Below, one piece after another: positions 23,704 through 35,562 of a stretch of DNA of 64,000 bases. Within the stretch, counting starts at the first letter, position 1. Each line of letters starts with the position of its first letter. The notes beneath the pieces were generated by a model. That model had not been told where the DNA came from. It ran no database searches and was given only the letters and a program-made list of their open reading frames with translations. Origin of the DNA: Ophryocystis elektroscirrha (Eukaryota; Apicomplexa; Conoidasida; Neogregarinorida; Ophryocystidae). Location of the stretch: assembly GCA_030141585.1 (NCBI GenBank), contig JAQIFP010000057.1:21744-85743 (forward strand), in the 5' to 3' direction. The position numbers and the translations under genes are program-made.

Positions 23704-26700
23704 ATGAATATGAGAAAACGTTCAAGTATGTTAAATTATTTATCTGTTTTACTATGCTTTATCGCAACACACCGGTCACAGGAAACCAACGATAGTGTAA
23801 CAGAACGTTTACTTCAAGAGTCAACAATAGACTTTCTTAATTTAAACAGCTCTGAAAATCAACCTGCATTTATTTCACGCAGTTTGCAAGAAAGCTCTGA
23901 TTTTGATGGTAGCCAAGCAGCTCAAGACGCTAGATTTTTATTTCGTGTTATGCAAGAAGAAGGATTAGAAGGTTTATTAAGAGCCATGCAACAAGAAGGT
24001 CAAGAAGATCTTCTTAGGGCTCTACAAGAAGGAGAAGAAACAGGTTTACTTCGAGCATTGCAAGAGAATCCAGAGGAGTTATTCCGAGCCATGCAGGAAT
24101 ATCCTGAATTGTTTCGAGCAATGCAAGAAAATCAAGAAGATTTATTCAAAGAAATTCAAGAAAGTACAGCTAGAGAAACACAAGAAGTAGAAAATATGTT
24201 AGAAGAACAAGAGGATACTCCATTCAGATCTAATATGAGAAGAGTACTTCAAGATTCAAATGAAAATGATCCTAGAGCTTTACAAGAAGATTTGTTAATA
24301 AGAGCTATGCAAGAACAGTCTGCGGAAAACACATTTTCTGAGCAAGAATTAATGCAAGAACAAAACAATGGAGCGCAAAGAAATTTAAAGCAGCCAATAT
24401 ACACAAGCAGTTTAATTGGGTTTGCTCCAAGAACTTCTCAATCATTGACTGGAGCTAATCAACCAATTGAAACTACATCAATGCAAAATCATTTTGTCAT
24501 GCCTACTAACATTATTATTCCAGTTAATACTTTTGTGCTGCAAATCCCTGAAAATAAAACAAATTTTAGTGAAAAAGCAGCTTCAGAAATAGTCAAACAA
24601 ACTATTGATAGCATTAGTCAAGACTCTAACATAGTATTTGTGAGCAAAGAAAACACATCTATTGTCACGAAATTACCACAAAACATGTATGAAACACGCC
24701 CTGATCAAGTTGAAAACACCGCTCAAATAAATGAATCTAATAACACAGAAGTAACTGACTTAGTAATCGAGCAACCTCAAGTTGAAGATATTCAACCTCA
24801 ATTAGAAGAAGCGCTTCCAGAGTTTGCAGAAACTAAGGTTGAATTAGAAGAAGCGGTTCCAAAATTTGCAGAAACTAAGGTTGAATTAGAAGAAGCGGTT
24901 CCAAAATTTGCAGAAACTAAGGTTGAATTAGAAGAAGCGGTTCCAGAATTTGCAGAAACTAAAATTGAATTAGAAGAAGCGGCTCCAGAATTTACAGAAA
25001 CTAAGGTTGAATTAGAAGAAGCGGTTCCAGAATTTGCAGAAACTAAGGTTGAATTAGAAGAAGCTGTTCCAGAATTTGGAGAAGCAAAAGTAGAATTAGA
25101 AGAAGCTGTTCCAGAAAAAATTCAGACAAAAATTGAAGAGGAACCAATAAACAAGGTAGAAGAGCCCATTGAAGAGGCGGTTCAAGAAACTTCTGAAATT
25201 GAAGAACCCTCATTCGTACAAACCCCAAATATGAACGAAGAGCAGAATGAAACAGCTCTAGACGCTGAAAAAGAACAAGGTGAATTTGTGAATAATTCAA
25301 GTCATGAAAAAGAACACACTGAATCCTTAGAGACTAAGGACAAAAACGAAAATGTTGAAAACTCTGTAGAAAAACCGGTTGAGCAAAAATTGCTAGATAT
25401 TGATGAATGGTTTCCTTACTTAAAAACTAAAATTTTCCCCCAATTTACGAGTAAAAATGCTTCAAACAAGTATCATTTTTATACGTTCATGAACGGTTCA
25501 TCTAAACAACACAATTCATTTAGAACTGCACCTTATATAGAAGATGCCGCACTTGTATATAAACCTGCGAAACTCGAGAATATTGTTTTTGAAACAATAC
25601 AAGAACCTAAAGAAACATTACTTGTAAATACCGAACATATTCATGAAAATGAAACGCCTGTCGTAAATGAAGAGTCCCAAATAGTCTCTGAAAAAGCATC
25701 AACTGATAATTCAAATATTGAGATTAAGGTAGAGGAAACACCTGCCCCTGAAGAATCAGCTAACAATTCTGAAGAAACGATTGCAGCTCAAGAAATAAAT
25801 GCCGATGAGCAAACAGCTAATTCTGAAGAGACACTTCCGTCTGAAGAATCAAATTCAACTGAAGAATCAATTTCAACTGAAGAATTAAAATCAGCTGAAG
25901 AATCAAATTCAACTGAAGAATCAATTTCAACTGAAGAATTAAAATCAGCTGAAGAATCAAATTCAACTGAGGAATCAATTTCAACTGAAGAATTAAAATC
26001 AGCTGAAGAATCAAATTCAACTGAAGAAGCACGACTCACTGAAGAAATAACTGCCACTGAAGAAGTTGAAAAATCTGAAACATCTAATAACTCAGCAGAG
26101 TCAGAAGATTTGGAAACCTCAAACATGACAGATAACATCACCGTTGTAGACGAGCCAGTGGTTGAAAGCTCTGACGATGAAACAATACAGAATGAGGAAG
26201 TTAAATCTTCATCAAGTAAAGAAATGAATGTTCTATACGAAGGAAAAGTTAGTTATCCTCTTCAAGAATTATTAGAAAAAATCTTGGCAATAAAATCTAA
26301 GTTTGAGCTATCCAAAAGCGAAGCTCCAACAAATTGCTACCCTGGTAATAAATCATGGAACTGCAGTAAAAATTTACGTGAGCCAATACACGACAGTTTA
26401 AAGTCAACAGTGAATGAGGTTAAAGCCACCATGAGCCAAATCCACAATAAAATGCAAAAGCTAACTGGTATAAAATTAGCAGCCAATATTGACCAAGAAG
26501 GTTTGAGTGCAGAAACAGTTATCAAAATGAGTGACGAAGCTCAAAATGAAACCGTTGAAGATGTTGAGTTAGCTGATAAAAGCCCTATGTCATTTATTGA
26601 AAGAGCTCATGCAAGCTTAACTAAAGTTTTAGAAGAAGCACGTTTAAAAGGAAACGAATTATTTAATCAACCAAATCAGCAAATATCTACCGAAGTCCCT

Positions 26701-28545
26701 GAAGCTGAAGAAAAGGAAATTATTCAAGAAACTGTAATCAATCCAGAAGAACAAAATAAAATCGACGAAAATGACATCGAGGTTATTCAAGAAAATGTCC
26801 AAGAAGAAGTTTTAGAGGCAAATAATGAAGAAATACGTAAAACTTCAGCAGATATTGAGTCAGTTGAGTTTGAAGTTTTAAACGATAATATTGTCGAAGA
26901 GACTGCAGGAAAAGAAGTTGAAAATTCCAATGTTGAAGAGTTTGAAGAGTCTACGGTAGAAGAATACGAAGACTTTGCAGAAGATGATTATGAAGAAGAT
27001 ACGGAAGAAGATACAGAAGTACAACTTGATTATGCTACAATGGCACCAGTTGAAAATGATGCAGAAAACGAAACTGTAGATTACGAAATTGATCCTGAAG
27101 AGACTGAAGCCAGTTTAAACCTAATCAGGAAAATAAAGAGTAATTTACGGAAGTCACACAAACAAAATGGAGCGGTGAAAGAAATCGAATCAATTATTAC
27201 TGAATCTATGAATGAAGTTCCTATGCCTAAATTATACACAGAAAACGATAGTATTTATAGATTTGACTCATACGCCACTTTACCAACAGATATTGAAATT
27301 GAAGATGCTTATGTAACACATCGTAATGAAAAAAAATACTGATATTATTATTAGGTACCTCACAAGAGATACAATCAGGTTTGGCCGCCTTCTGAGGCTT
27401 CACTAAACTATATCAGTGATTCAACTAATGTAAGTAACGTTTATTATTTATCTCTTTTATTCTAGGCAGTAGATATATATAATGAAATTCCATTCCATCT
27501 ATTCCAAAATCCCCATTACAAACATATCAATTATCGCAACAGAGAGAGAATCAATGAATCAAATAATTTTAGTAATAATACCAATAAAATAAAAACTCAA
27601 ATTAAGCAACAAAATAATTTATTTCCCTTTTTATCTAATTTACCAATACGTTTGTTGCAAGAAAAAACAGGCATTATACCATTTGATGTATTAAATATAA
27701 CACTGAAGCCTGAACCGGCTCTTGTTGAACCGGAAAACAATACAATTTTTGAAGCTTTAGTTGATGCATACGAAGATTTGTCAGACCCAATCAAATATAA
27801 ACCATGCTGTAAAGGAGCTAACTCTAAAAGTCCACCAGATAGTTATGTGTATTGTTATCCATACATGGATGATGAGATAATAGAAAAATGTTCAAAGGCA
27901 GAAGGTTCTGGTGTTTACATACCTATGATGATGGATTTACAGTATAAATATAATTCAGCATGGTTTAACGAATTGCAATATCTAAAAAACTTAAAACGAT
28001 TTGAGCTTATCGGTGTTGCTTATGGAAGTCCTAATTGGGATTTGATAGCCGACATTGTTGAACAATACCCAACGTTATTTTCTGGTGTACTAATCGAATG
28101 GACATCTTCAGATGCTTGTATTTCTAAAATACCTATTCCAACTTACAAGCATTTAAATGCCATACGCCAGAATACAAACAGGGGAATTTTGCGTTATTAT
28201 GTAAAAGACCAAAATTTTGCAGCCTGTCCAGAACAAAATCCATCTTTTCTCGTAGCCAACTCTAAACCTTTGCAAGAATTTACTGACGAAGAATTACAAC
28301 TAGCAGTTAATAATACTATGCTTCAAGGTTTTAACTTTCCTTCGTACATAGAACCCCTTTTCAGTTGTAATTTAGGTCAAGAAGGCTTGTGCTATAAAGC
28401 ATTTGCTTCTGGTAGCAAGAAGGCGTGTACCAAAACCCAAAGGTTTATTTTCAATCCATATGAAGTAGCTGCAGGCCGCCTTCTTCATCTTTTCAACGAA
28501 ACATGTAGCGGTTTACCCGGTTTAGATTTTACAGGAACCATTTGA
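23704..28545 (+). CDS. Large acidic secreted protein with repeated RxLQE motifs
   Basis: Three exons: 23704 to about 27311; about 27357-27428 (VPHKRYNQVWPPSEASLN); and about 27464-28545. Introns are about 45 and 36 nt with GT-AG ends. The roughly 1,500-residue product starts MNMRKRSSMLNYLSVLLCFI, a signal peptide. Residues 30-225 hold about eleven R-x-L/M-Q-E/D/Q motifs (RLLQE, RSLQE, RALQE, RAMQE, RVLQD); one more, RLLQE, precedes the C-terminal domain. The centre is highly acidic, with N-glycosylation sequons and two tandem repeats. The last 250 residues are compact and cysteine-containing (KPCCKG, VYCYPYMDD, FSCNL, CSGLPG) with hydrophobic strands such as RFELIGVAYGSPNWDLI and GVLIEW, vaguely reminiscent of spherulin-4-like barrels (weak). 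Function is unknown. A secreted pre-protein cut at the RxLQE sites is a hypothesis only. Confidence 0.88.
24826..25116 (+). repeat. 42-bp coding tandem repeat
   Basis: Seven near-identical copies of a 14-codon unit encoding ELEEAVPEFAETKV variants (residues about 375-470). Synonymous and conservative changes between copies suggest recent expansion with purifying selection on the acidic character. Confidence 0.92.
25847..26032 (+). repeat. 54-bp coding tandem repeat
   Basis: About three and a half copies of an 18-codon unit encoding EESNSTEESISTEELKSA (residues about 715-776). Each copy carries an N-S-T glycosylation sequon. Copies are almost identical at the DNA level, so this expansion is young. 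Confidence 0.93.
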
Positions 28546-28599
28546 TTCAAAGTTTTTTTGTAGTTATTATTAAACATTGTGTTGATTCAAAAAAAAACC

Positions 28600-31500
28600 C
28601 TATTTGCTTTTTAAAGATATTATATCGCAAGAACAATATTTTTTTATACTTTCTTCATCAACATTGATTTCGTTATCAGGGCTCAATGTAACCACACATA
28701 TATTTCCTCCTGTTAAATTTTCCACGCTTCCAACGTTAATAAATAATCGATTTTCAATTACCTAACAACCTCTAATTATCAATAATAAAGATAAACCTGA
28801 GAACCAGCAGCCATTCTTTTTGAGGAGTATACAAAAATATGAGGTATGCTTTCCCAAAAACATAATGGCTTCAGATCAAAGTGAGCTGAGTCAACAGGAA
28901 CCGAAATCGGATCAATAGGGAAAAAAGATTTTTGCTGGGCACCATTACAAGATTTACATTAAGTATACCTTAAGTAAAGTTTCACACGCAGCCTGTAATC
29001 TTTGCGAAGTAGTCATGTTATTACACACCATCGAATTTACTACAAAATGTAACCATAAATAAACAATACCAATAGATACGAGTGGATCTGCAGATGTGAT
29101 AGCTACTTTAAATGCATTATTAATTGTCAAAACAGTCGGATTTTGTGTTAGAATTAGCTGAAATGATAATAATTTGAAATGTAATTGATTGTGATAATTA
29201 TTTAATATTTTTGATTATATATATATTAAATATTACTTTATTACATATAAGTAAAATATATTAACAATATTAAGTTTAAATTATTGAGCAAAGCAAGTAT
29301 ATATATATAGATATGTTAGATATATATTTACTTAATATATATATACTTAATATATATATACAAATATATACTATATAATTATATTTACATGATACATGTA
29401 TATATTTGGTATATCTGGATATAAACTTGATATATCTTGATATATATTTGATATATTTTGATATATACTTGATATATCTGGATATCTACTTAATATATCT
29501 GGATATGTACTTGATATATCTAGATATATACTTAATATGTATAGATATATTTGATATATATATATCAGGTATATATGTATATATATATACCTGATATATG
29601 TAGATATATATATTTGATATGTAAAAATATATTCTATATATATATACTTAATATATGTACTTGATATATATACTTGATATATATACTTGATATATATACT
29701 TGATATATATACTTGATATATATACTTGATACATATACTTGATATATATACTTGATATATATACTTGATATATATACTTGATATATACACTTGATATATA
29801 TACTTGATATAAATACTTGATATATATACTTGATATATATACTTGATATATATACTTGATATATATACTTGATATATATACTTGATATATATACTTGATA
29901 TATATACTTGATATATATACTTGATATATATACTTGATANNNNNNNNNNNNNNNNNNNNNNNNNNNNNNNNNNNNNNNNNNNNNNNNNNNNNNNNNNNNN
30001 NNNNNNNNNNNNNNNNNNNNNNNNNNNNNNNNNNNNNNNTTGATATATATACTTGATATATATACTTGATATATATACTTGATATATATACTTGATATAT
30101 ATACTTGATACATATACTTGATATATATACTTGATATATATACTTGATATATATACTTGATATATATACTTGATATATATACTTGATATATATACTTGAT
30201 ATATATACTTGATTTATATACTTGATATATATACTTGATATATGTATTTGATATACTATATATATTTCATATATAAATACTTTATATATAAAAGTATAAA
30301 CTATATAATAATACATATACATATATATGTATATATATATATATATATATTATATTCACTTGATATATATATTTAAATTATATATTTGATTAATATGGTT
30401 AATTTATATACTTGACATATGTCAATTATAGTAAATTTATAGATAATTTTTTACATTTTTGGGAAAAGGTTTTTGTTGAAGAAAATTTGAGGTTATTGGA
30501 GGTTGAGGGATAGGAAAAGGGTGTATAACTGAAACAAGAAAGCTTTATTACAACTATCAATACTGTCATGAAGAGAAGGAACATAAATGATGTGTGTGTT
30601 CTGAGGAAGGTAATAAAAAAAAAAAAAAAAAAACTTACGGTTAGTTTAGAGCTATTTAAAAGACGGCTAAACAACACTGAGTAAATATTTTCGTAATTCA
30701 TAAATATCAGAGCTACAAAGAATTTGATAAAATAATGCCTCACATGACTGTTTATTTGATTTTAGAACTAAGTCGCAAGAAGAAACCTATTTTATTGGTA
30801 ATTGTAATAATTTTCCTCACTATGGAATTTCTGGCGTCAACAAGGGGACCAAGAATAATTATTGCGTGTGGCGCATTACTTTCAAGTTGAGTAACCAAAT
30901 AGTCTAAATTAGTCACAAATTCCTAAGCATTACTGAACATCTCCAAATTTAGAGAATCATTTCTATAAAAAGGAGCACTTAGAATCACAATTCTCGTAGA
31001 AATCTTTAGCTATAATTTAGAGTAATTTTCTTCTTAGTAATTTACTTTTTTTAATTCAATAAATTCATTATTGTTAAATAATGGTTTAGGAATCTCAACA
31101 CCAGTAACTAAACTAATATTTTTTCGAGAAAATGTACAGATTTTGGAAGCAAACAGCTTTTTGAAGCCATTTACAACTCGAATTTCACCAGAAATGCCAA
31201 CTGTTTGTCCAGGGAAAACATAATAAGAATCATTTTTCGACTACAGTACTGTCAATAATTTTATGAGTATTACAAAAACAATCTCCACAGGTTCAGGTTT
31301 TACATATTTTTCTTTGGGTTGAACTAGTTCAATCATAAATGAATGATGGTTTAGTTGTTTTTCAGAATCAGCAATGATTCTTCCAAGAAATAACCCAGGG
31401 TTTAGTGTATTAATATGTTCACTCAGCTCAAAAACTCTATTTCCTAAAAAATTATTATACCGTGTCGAACAACGAATCACATAGATAAACTCATATAAAA

Positions 31501-32763
31501 ACCAATAATAAAAATATTATCTATTCAAACATTTATTTATAGACTATATAATTTATATATACTTAATAATTAGTAAACATCATTATATACATATAAATTT
31601 AGATATTTTCTTTTAAATATGGAATTATGTATGTTTTATAAATATTTATTACAAACAAAATTACATGAACGTAAATAATGAAAAGAATGATAATAATAAA
31701 AATAATAATAATATAAATAATAATTATTGTATAAATAATTATATAAATAATTACATGAATAATTATATAAATAATTTTATAGATAACTATATAAATAACT
31801 ATATAAATAATTATATAAATAATTATATAAATAATTACATAAATAATTATATAAATAATTTTATAAATAACTATATAAATAACTATATAAATAATTATAT
31901 AAATAATTACATAAATAGTTATATAAATAATTTTATAAATAACTATATAAATAACTATATAAATAATTATATAGATAATTACATAAATAATTATATAAAT
32001 AATTATATAATTATAATAATTATAAATAATTATAAAGATAGTTATATAATTATAATAATTATAAATAATTATATTGAAAATAAATGATAATAATATATAA
32101 ATGATAAAAATTATATATTTAAGTGTGAATATATATATATATTAATCTTACTTATGGACTTCATCAAGCTATCGACATCAGGAGATTTTAATTTGTATTC
32201 TACGTTTAATTTTTTGGTATCTAGTTGTTTGTATATTAAAAAACCAAGATAACCTATTTTGACTGCATTTAAATTAGGATTATCTATCGTCTTGTATAAA
32301 TCAAACAATTTATTTTTTATCCCTTTAATTTCCTCATTAAGGATACTTTTATTCCTTTACAGCTTTATACTCGTGAAAATTTACATGCTCTTAGTTTCAT
32401 TGTACTTAGATAAGGAAAAAATAACGTTAATTGGATAATTTTCGTTTTCTTTATTTTTCAAGAATTGAGGTTTAGAGATGTCTGCAAGGTTTTAACATCT
32501 TGAGAAATATACCTAAAGCTAAAGACTCTAAAAAACTCTCGTCATCGCTATTTTTTTTTAAAAAAGCATAAAATTGCTTTATGTTTTGTAAAGGTTTTAT
32601 TTTATATTTAAATTCGTAAGATTCTATATATGATTGTCTTGTTATTTCACTAACAACGCTATTCTTATCAAGCTAAAAAAAAAAAAGATTAATATGTTTT
32701 TAGTACAAATCGTTGCACAATAGCTGTTATATTAGCATCATTTTCTTCATAGGATGTTGTCAT
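28600..32763 (-). CDS. POLA2: DNA polymerase alpha subunit B
   Basis: Regulatory subunit of the replicative primase-polymerase. Recognisable exons in order: VIRCSTRYNNFLGNRVFEL..NPGLFLGRI (31490-31245), YYVFPGQTVGISGEIRVVNG (31240-31040), RIVILSAPFYRNDSLNLE, AIIILGPLVDARN, NTHIIYVPSLHD joined over an intron to IIHPFPIPQPPITSN, then, past a 1.2-kb microsatellite intron, NPTVLTINNAFKVAITSADPL and SIPHIFVYSSKRMAAGSQ, ending DIISLKSK at TAG 28600. These match FPGQVV, ILFGPFLDA, FVPSLRDVHH..PQPPF and the IPSELR block of the family. The calcineurin-like fold is inactive in this family. N-terminal exons from ATG 32763 (MTTSYEENDANITAIVQRF to about 32147) are joined by inference across the satellite at 31665-32100; they could be a separate gene. 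The ATG lies 41 bp after the MSH2 stop. Confidence 0.75.
29290..30360. repeat. 13-nt TTGATATATATAC satellite with 100-N gap, in POLA2 intron
   Basis: From about 29405 to 30250 the unit TTGATATATATAC repeats with few changes, flanked by decayed units and TA runs. The gap at 29940-30039 is exactly 100 N, a conventional unknown-length gap. All open frames here (YQVYISSIYIK...) are repeat translations. Confidence 0.95.
29940..30039. other. Assembly gap (100 N)
   Basis: Unknown-length gap in the 13-nt satellite of the POLA2 intron. True array length may be much greater. Confidence 0.98.
31665..32100. repeat. 12-nt ATAAATAATTAT satellite
   Basis: A regular array of ATAAATAATTAT with occasional C or G substitutions, giving an artefactual Asn/Ile/Tyr open frame on the plus strand. 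It sits between the POLA2 core exons and the likely N-terminal exons. Confidence 0.93.
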
Positions 32764-32804
32764 ATAGGTTTATTGTTTTTTTTTTTTTTTTTTTTTTTTT
32801 TTTG

Positions 32805-35198
32805 TCATTTATAGAGTTCAGATAAAACGTGATTCTTAAATGATTCTACGTTTAAATCATTTATATTTGTAAAAGAAAATACGTTTAATAATCTATTATA
32901 ATCACTTTTAGTATCAGTAATATCTTGTTCTCTAATTTGTTTTTCAGAATCGCGAATAATTTGCGAATAATTCTGAGCATCTTGTATAACTCGAGCATTC
33001 ATGTTGACCATTTTAGCAATTTCTGTAGCAAACGATATGTCTGTACTACCTGGTTCAACTTTGTATGTAAACGTGATTGATTTTTTGACATTGCTGATAT
33101 TATTTTCTTTATCATCTGTATTAGTGTATTCTGTGTTAACCTTAAGTCTTGTGTTTATGATTCCCGTATAATTGTTTGCAAGCTCGCTCATTTCGTGAAA
33201 ATGAGTAGCAAATAATGAGAAACATTGTATTGTATTGGTAAAATATTTCGCAATTTCCCATGCTAGACCTAATCCTTCAAACGTAGATGTACCACGACCC
33301 AGTTCGTCTATAATAACAAGACTTTTTTTGGTAGCTGTATTTAAAAGCACATTTGACTCAATCATTTCTGAAAAAAAGGTAGAAATTCCTCGCAATTGGT
33401 CATCAGATGCCCCTACACGGCATAATATTGCATCAACTAAATTCATTTCAGCGTATGTACATGGAACAAAACAACCTATCTGAGCCATCAAGCATATAAG
33501 CCCAATTTGCCGTATGTATGTAGATTTACCCCCCATATTTGGACCTGTAATTATTTGCATACGTGCAGTTTCACTATTCATATAAACATCATTGCTTATA
33601 ATAGTATTTGCATTGCATATATTTTTTATGCCTGACTTATAAGATATTTCTAATAAAGGATGTCTGGATTCTTTGAAGATCAGTACACGTTTACCATCAG
33701 ACGCATCAGGTAAAATATTTGGAATAACTAAATTATAAGTATTTGCTGCTTCTGAAAAGGATACTAATACATCAATGTCACTAAGAACGTCAACCAAATA
33801 CTCTAATGCCGGCCAAAATGTAGACGCTGTTTTAATTACTTTTTCTGCCAACTCATGCTGCTCTTGTTTATATAAATCCTCTATTTTTATATATTCTTTG
33901 ACCGCTGATATGAGTCGATTTGTTGTAAACTGATATTCATTTTTATTTATACGAATTTGTATTATTTCTTCATCATCATTGTTTTGTATGATTTTTTGGT
34001 CCTTTTTCGTAACCCGAAAAACAAATTCGTGTGAATTACATTCAATTAATTTTATTGCTTCTTTATTGCTAAAACCAAATTTTTCTTGAAGATCTAAACG
34101 ATGATCTTCTATTTTATTCAATATTTTTTCACGTTTTTTTTTTAATTTTTCTAATTCAGTACTAAATTTGGGATTTATCTCTGCAACTCCCTTTGCAAAA
34201 GATTCGGGATCCAATGAAAATTCGATTAATTCATACAATTTATTTATTTTACTAAGAGATGATGACAAACGAGAAATTAAATTATCATGGAGTGATTCCA
34301 CAGTCTTATCTTTTTCCCATAAAGACTGTAAAATTTTTAAAATAGCATAACTATTTTGGATAGATATTTGTATTCTGACTAAGTCTTGTAACATTTTTAA
34401 AGACGGTTTATATAACCCTCGTCGTAAAGTAGTTACACATGTATCAAGATATGACGTTTTACGTAAATAGTCAGAAGATATAAGCTTTCTGTATTGCGGA
34501 TAATTGATAAATAATTCTACAATTTTTAGTCGTTGTAAGAGTTTGTCATATTGACATAAGGGTTGTGATATCCAATTTCTTAAACGCGTAGATCCGTAAT
34601 TAGTTTTACAAAAATTTAAATAAGAGTATAAATCGTTATAGTTACTTTTAGACGCAGTTTTAGCATTATTAATATATTCATTAGAGAATAAATTCAATGC
34701 AACATAAGCTGCTTTATCCAAACAAACTATATTATTTATACTTTTGGGACGGCAAATAAATTTTTCTACATTGTTATACAATCTTAAAGACTGTATTAAG
34801 CATGACAAAGTTTGATTTAATATAGGATTATTTACTATATTGTTAATATTATAGTCAGGATCTATAATATTCTCATATGTTATTAATTCATATGACTTGC
34901 ATATAGTATATTTTATATTACATTTCTCACATAAATTCTTCAGTTTTCTTTCATCTTGATGTATAATATCTTCATTATTTATCATATAAAACTCAACTTT
35001 AATTATTTGCTGTATCTGTAATAACGTTGATTCTAAATATGTATAACAGGCTGTATCTGTTATATGTGTATACTCTATGAGTAAATTGTTTTGATCATAT
35101 ATAATCAATCCAATACTACGATCGTGTTTTTGGCTTTCTATTCCAATACCAATAATTATTTCATTTTCGTCTTCCTTATTAATTGCTTTTTCTGCCAT
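32805..35198 (-). CDS. MSH2: DNA mismatch repair protein MSH2, lacking the N-terminal domain
   Basis: A single-exon 797-residue MutS-family ATPase. The ATPase domain is fully MSH2-like: NDVYMNS, ITGPNMGGKSTYIRQIGL (Walker A), MAQIGCFVPCTYAE, RVGASDDQLRGISTFFSEM, VIIDELGRGTSTFEGLGLAW (Walker B) and FATHFHEM. Upstream lie the lever and clamp domains (LNFCKTNYGSTRLRNWISQP; FGFSNKEAIKL). The N-terminus begins only about a dozen residues before the connector domain (EIIIGIGIESQKHDRSIGL, equivalent to human QVGVGYVDSIQRKLGL), so domain I of about 120 residues, which contacts DNA in MutS-alpha, is missing. An in-frame TAA immediately precedes the ATG and a tRNA gene lies 93 bp upstream, leaving little room for a missed exon. 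It is expected to pair with MSH6/MSH3 in the nucleus. Confidence 0.95.
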   Translation of the reverse strand: MAEKAINKEDENEIIIGIGIESQKHDRSIGLIIYDQNNLLIEYTHITDTACYTYLESTLLQIQQIIKVEFYMINNEDIIHQDERKLKNLCEKCNIKYTICKSYELITYENIIDPDYNINNIVNNPILNQTLSCLIQSLRLYNNVEKFICRPKSINNIVCLDKAAYVALNLFSNEYINNAKTASKSNYNDLYSYLNFCKTNYGSTRLRNWISQPLCQYDKLLQRLKIVELFINYPQYRKLISSDYLRKTSYLDTCVTTLRRGLYKPSLKMLQDLVRIQISIQNSYAILKILQSLWEKDKTVESLHDNLISRLSSSLSKINKLYELIEFSLDPESFAKGVAEINPKFSTELEKLKKKREKILNKIEDHRLDLQEKFGFSNKEAIKLIECNSHEFVFRVTKKDQKIIQNNDDEEIIQIRINKNEYQFTTNRLISAVKEYIKIEDLYKQEQHELAEKVIKTASTFWPALEYLVDVLSDIDVLVSFSEAANTYNLVIPNILPDASDGKRVLIFKESRHPLLEISYKSGIKNICNANTIISNDVYMNSETARMQIITGPNMGGKSTYIRQIGLICLMAQIGCFVPCTYAEMNLVDAILCRVGASDDQLRGISTFFSEMIESNVLLNTATKKSLVIIDELGRGTSTFEGLGLAWEIAKYFTNTIQCFSLFATHFHEMSELANNYTGIINTRLKVNTEYTNTDDKENNISNVKKSITFTYKVEPGSTDISFATEIAKMVNMNARVIQDAQNYSQIIRDSEKQIREQDITDTKSDYNRLLNVFSFTNINDLNVESFKNHVLSELYK

Positions 35199-35290
35199 TT
35201 AACAATTATTAATGGCAACATCACCTGCTCGTTTGAAGCAAAGTCAAGTAAATAGAACAATATCGTAGTTAAAGAAAAGTTGTTATTTAA

Positions 35291-35363
35291 GCCTCTCTAG
35301 CTCAGTCGGTAGAGCGCCAGCCTTTTAAGCTGGTGGTCGAGGGTTCGAGCCCCTCGGGAGGCG
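35291..35363 (+). tRNA. tRNA-Lys(UUU)
   Basis: A complete 73-nt cloverleaf without CCA. The acceptor stem GCCTCTC pairs with GGGAGGC (one G-T), followed by discriminator G. D arm GCTCAGTCGGTAGAGC, anticodon stem CCAGC/GCTGG around loop CTTTTAA (anticodon TTT), T arm GAGGG-TTCGAGC-CCCTC. No intron. Internal A and B box positions look normal, and TTTT three bases downstream can serve as the pol III terminator. Among the most GC-rich spots in the window. Confidence 0.97.
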
Positions 35364-35562
35364 TTCTTTTATTTAAAAAATATATGTGTTTTTCAGAAAT
35401 GTTATAATTTGTTGTTCACTTCAAATTTTCAATTTTAAATTTACGCATGTACTAAAGGTTTTATCAAAAACATTTTGCAAAATTGATCAATATCAGAAAT
35501 TTGCATGCTTTAAATAATTATTTTATATCAGTAGTGATATTTTAGGTTGATTTTGTAAAAAA

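Noticed and set aside
25788..26141. Antisense Ser/Val-rich frames opposite the acidic secreted protein
   Set aside because: Shadows of the 54-bp coding repeat.
29371..30322. Long minus-strand frames rich in YQVYISSIYIK
   Set aside because: Translations of the 13-nt TTGATATATATAC satellite, interrupted by an N gap; open in several frames.
31665..32087. Asn/Tyr/Ile repeat protein
   Set aside because: A 12-nt ATAAATAATTAT array in a likely POLA2 intron; no codon-level constraint and ends within the array.
29400..32100. CRISPR-like arrays
   Set aside because: The tandem units are contiguous, without unique spacers, and the window is eukaryotic.
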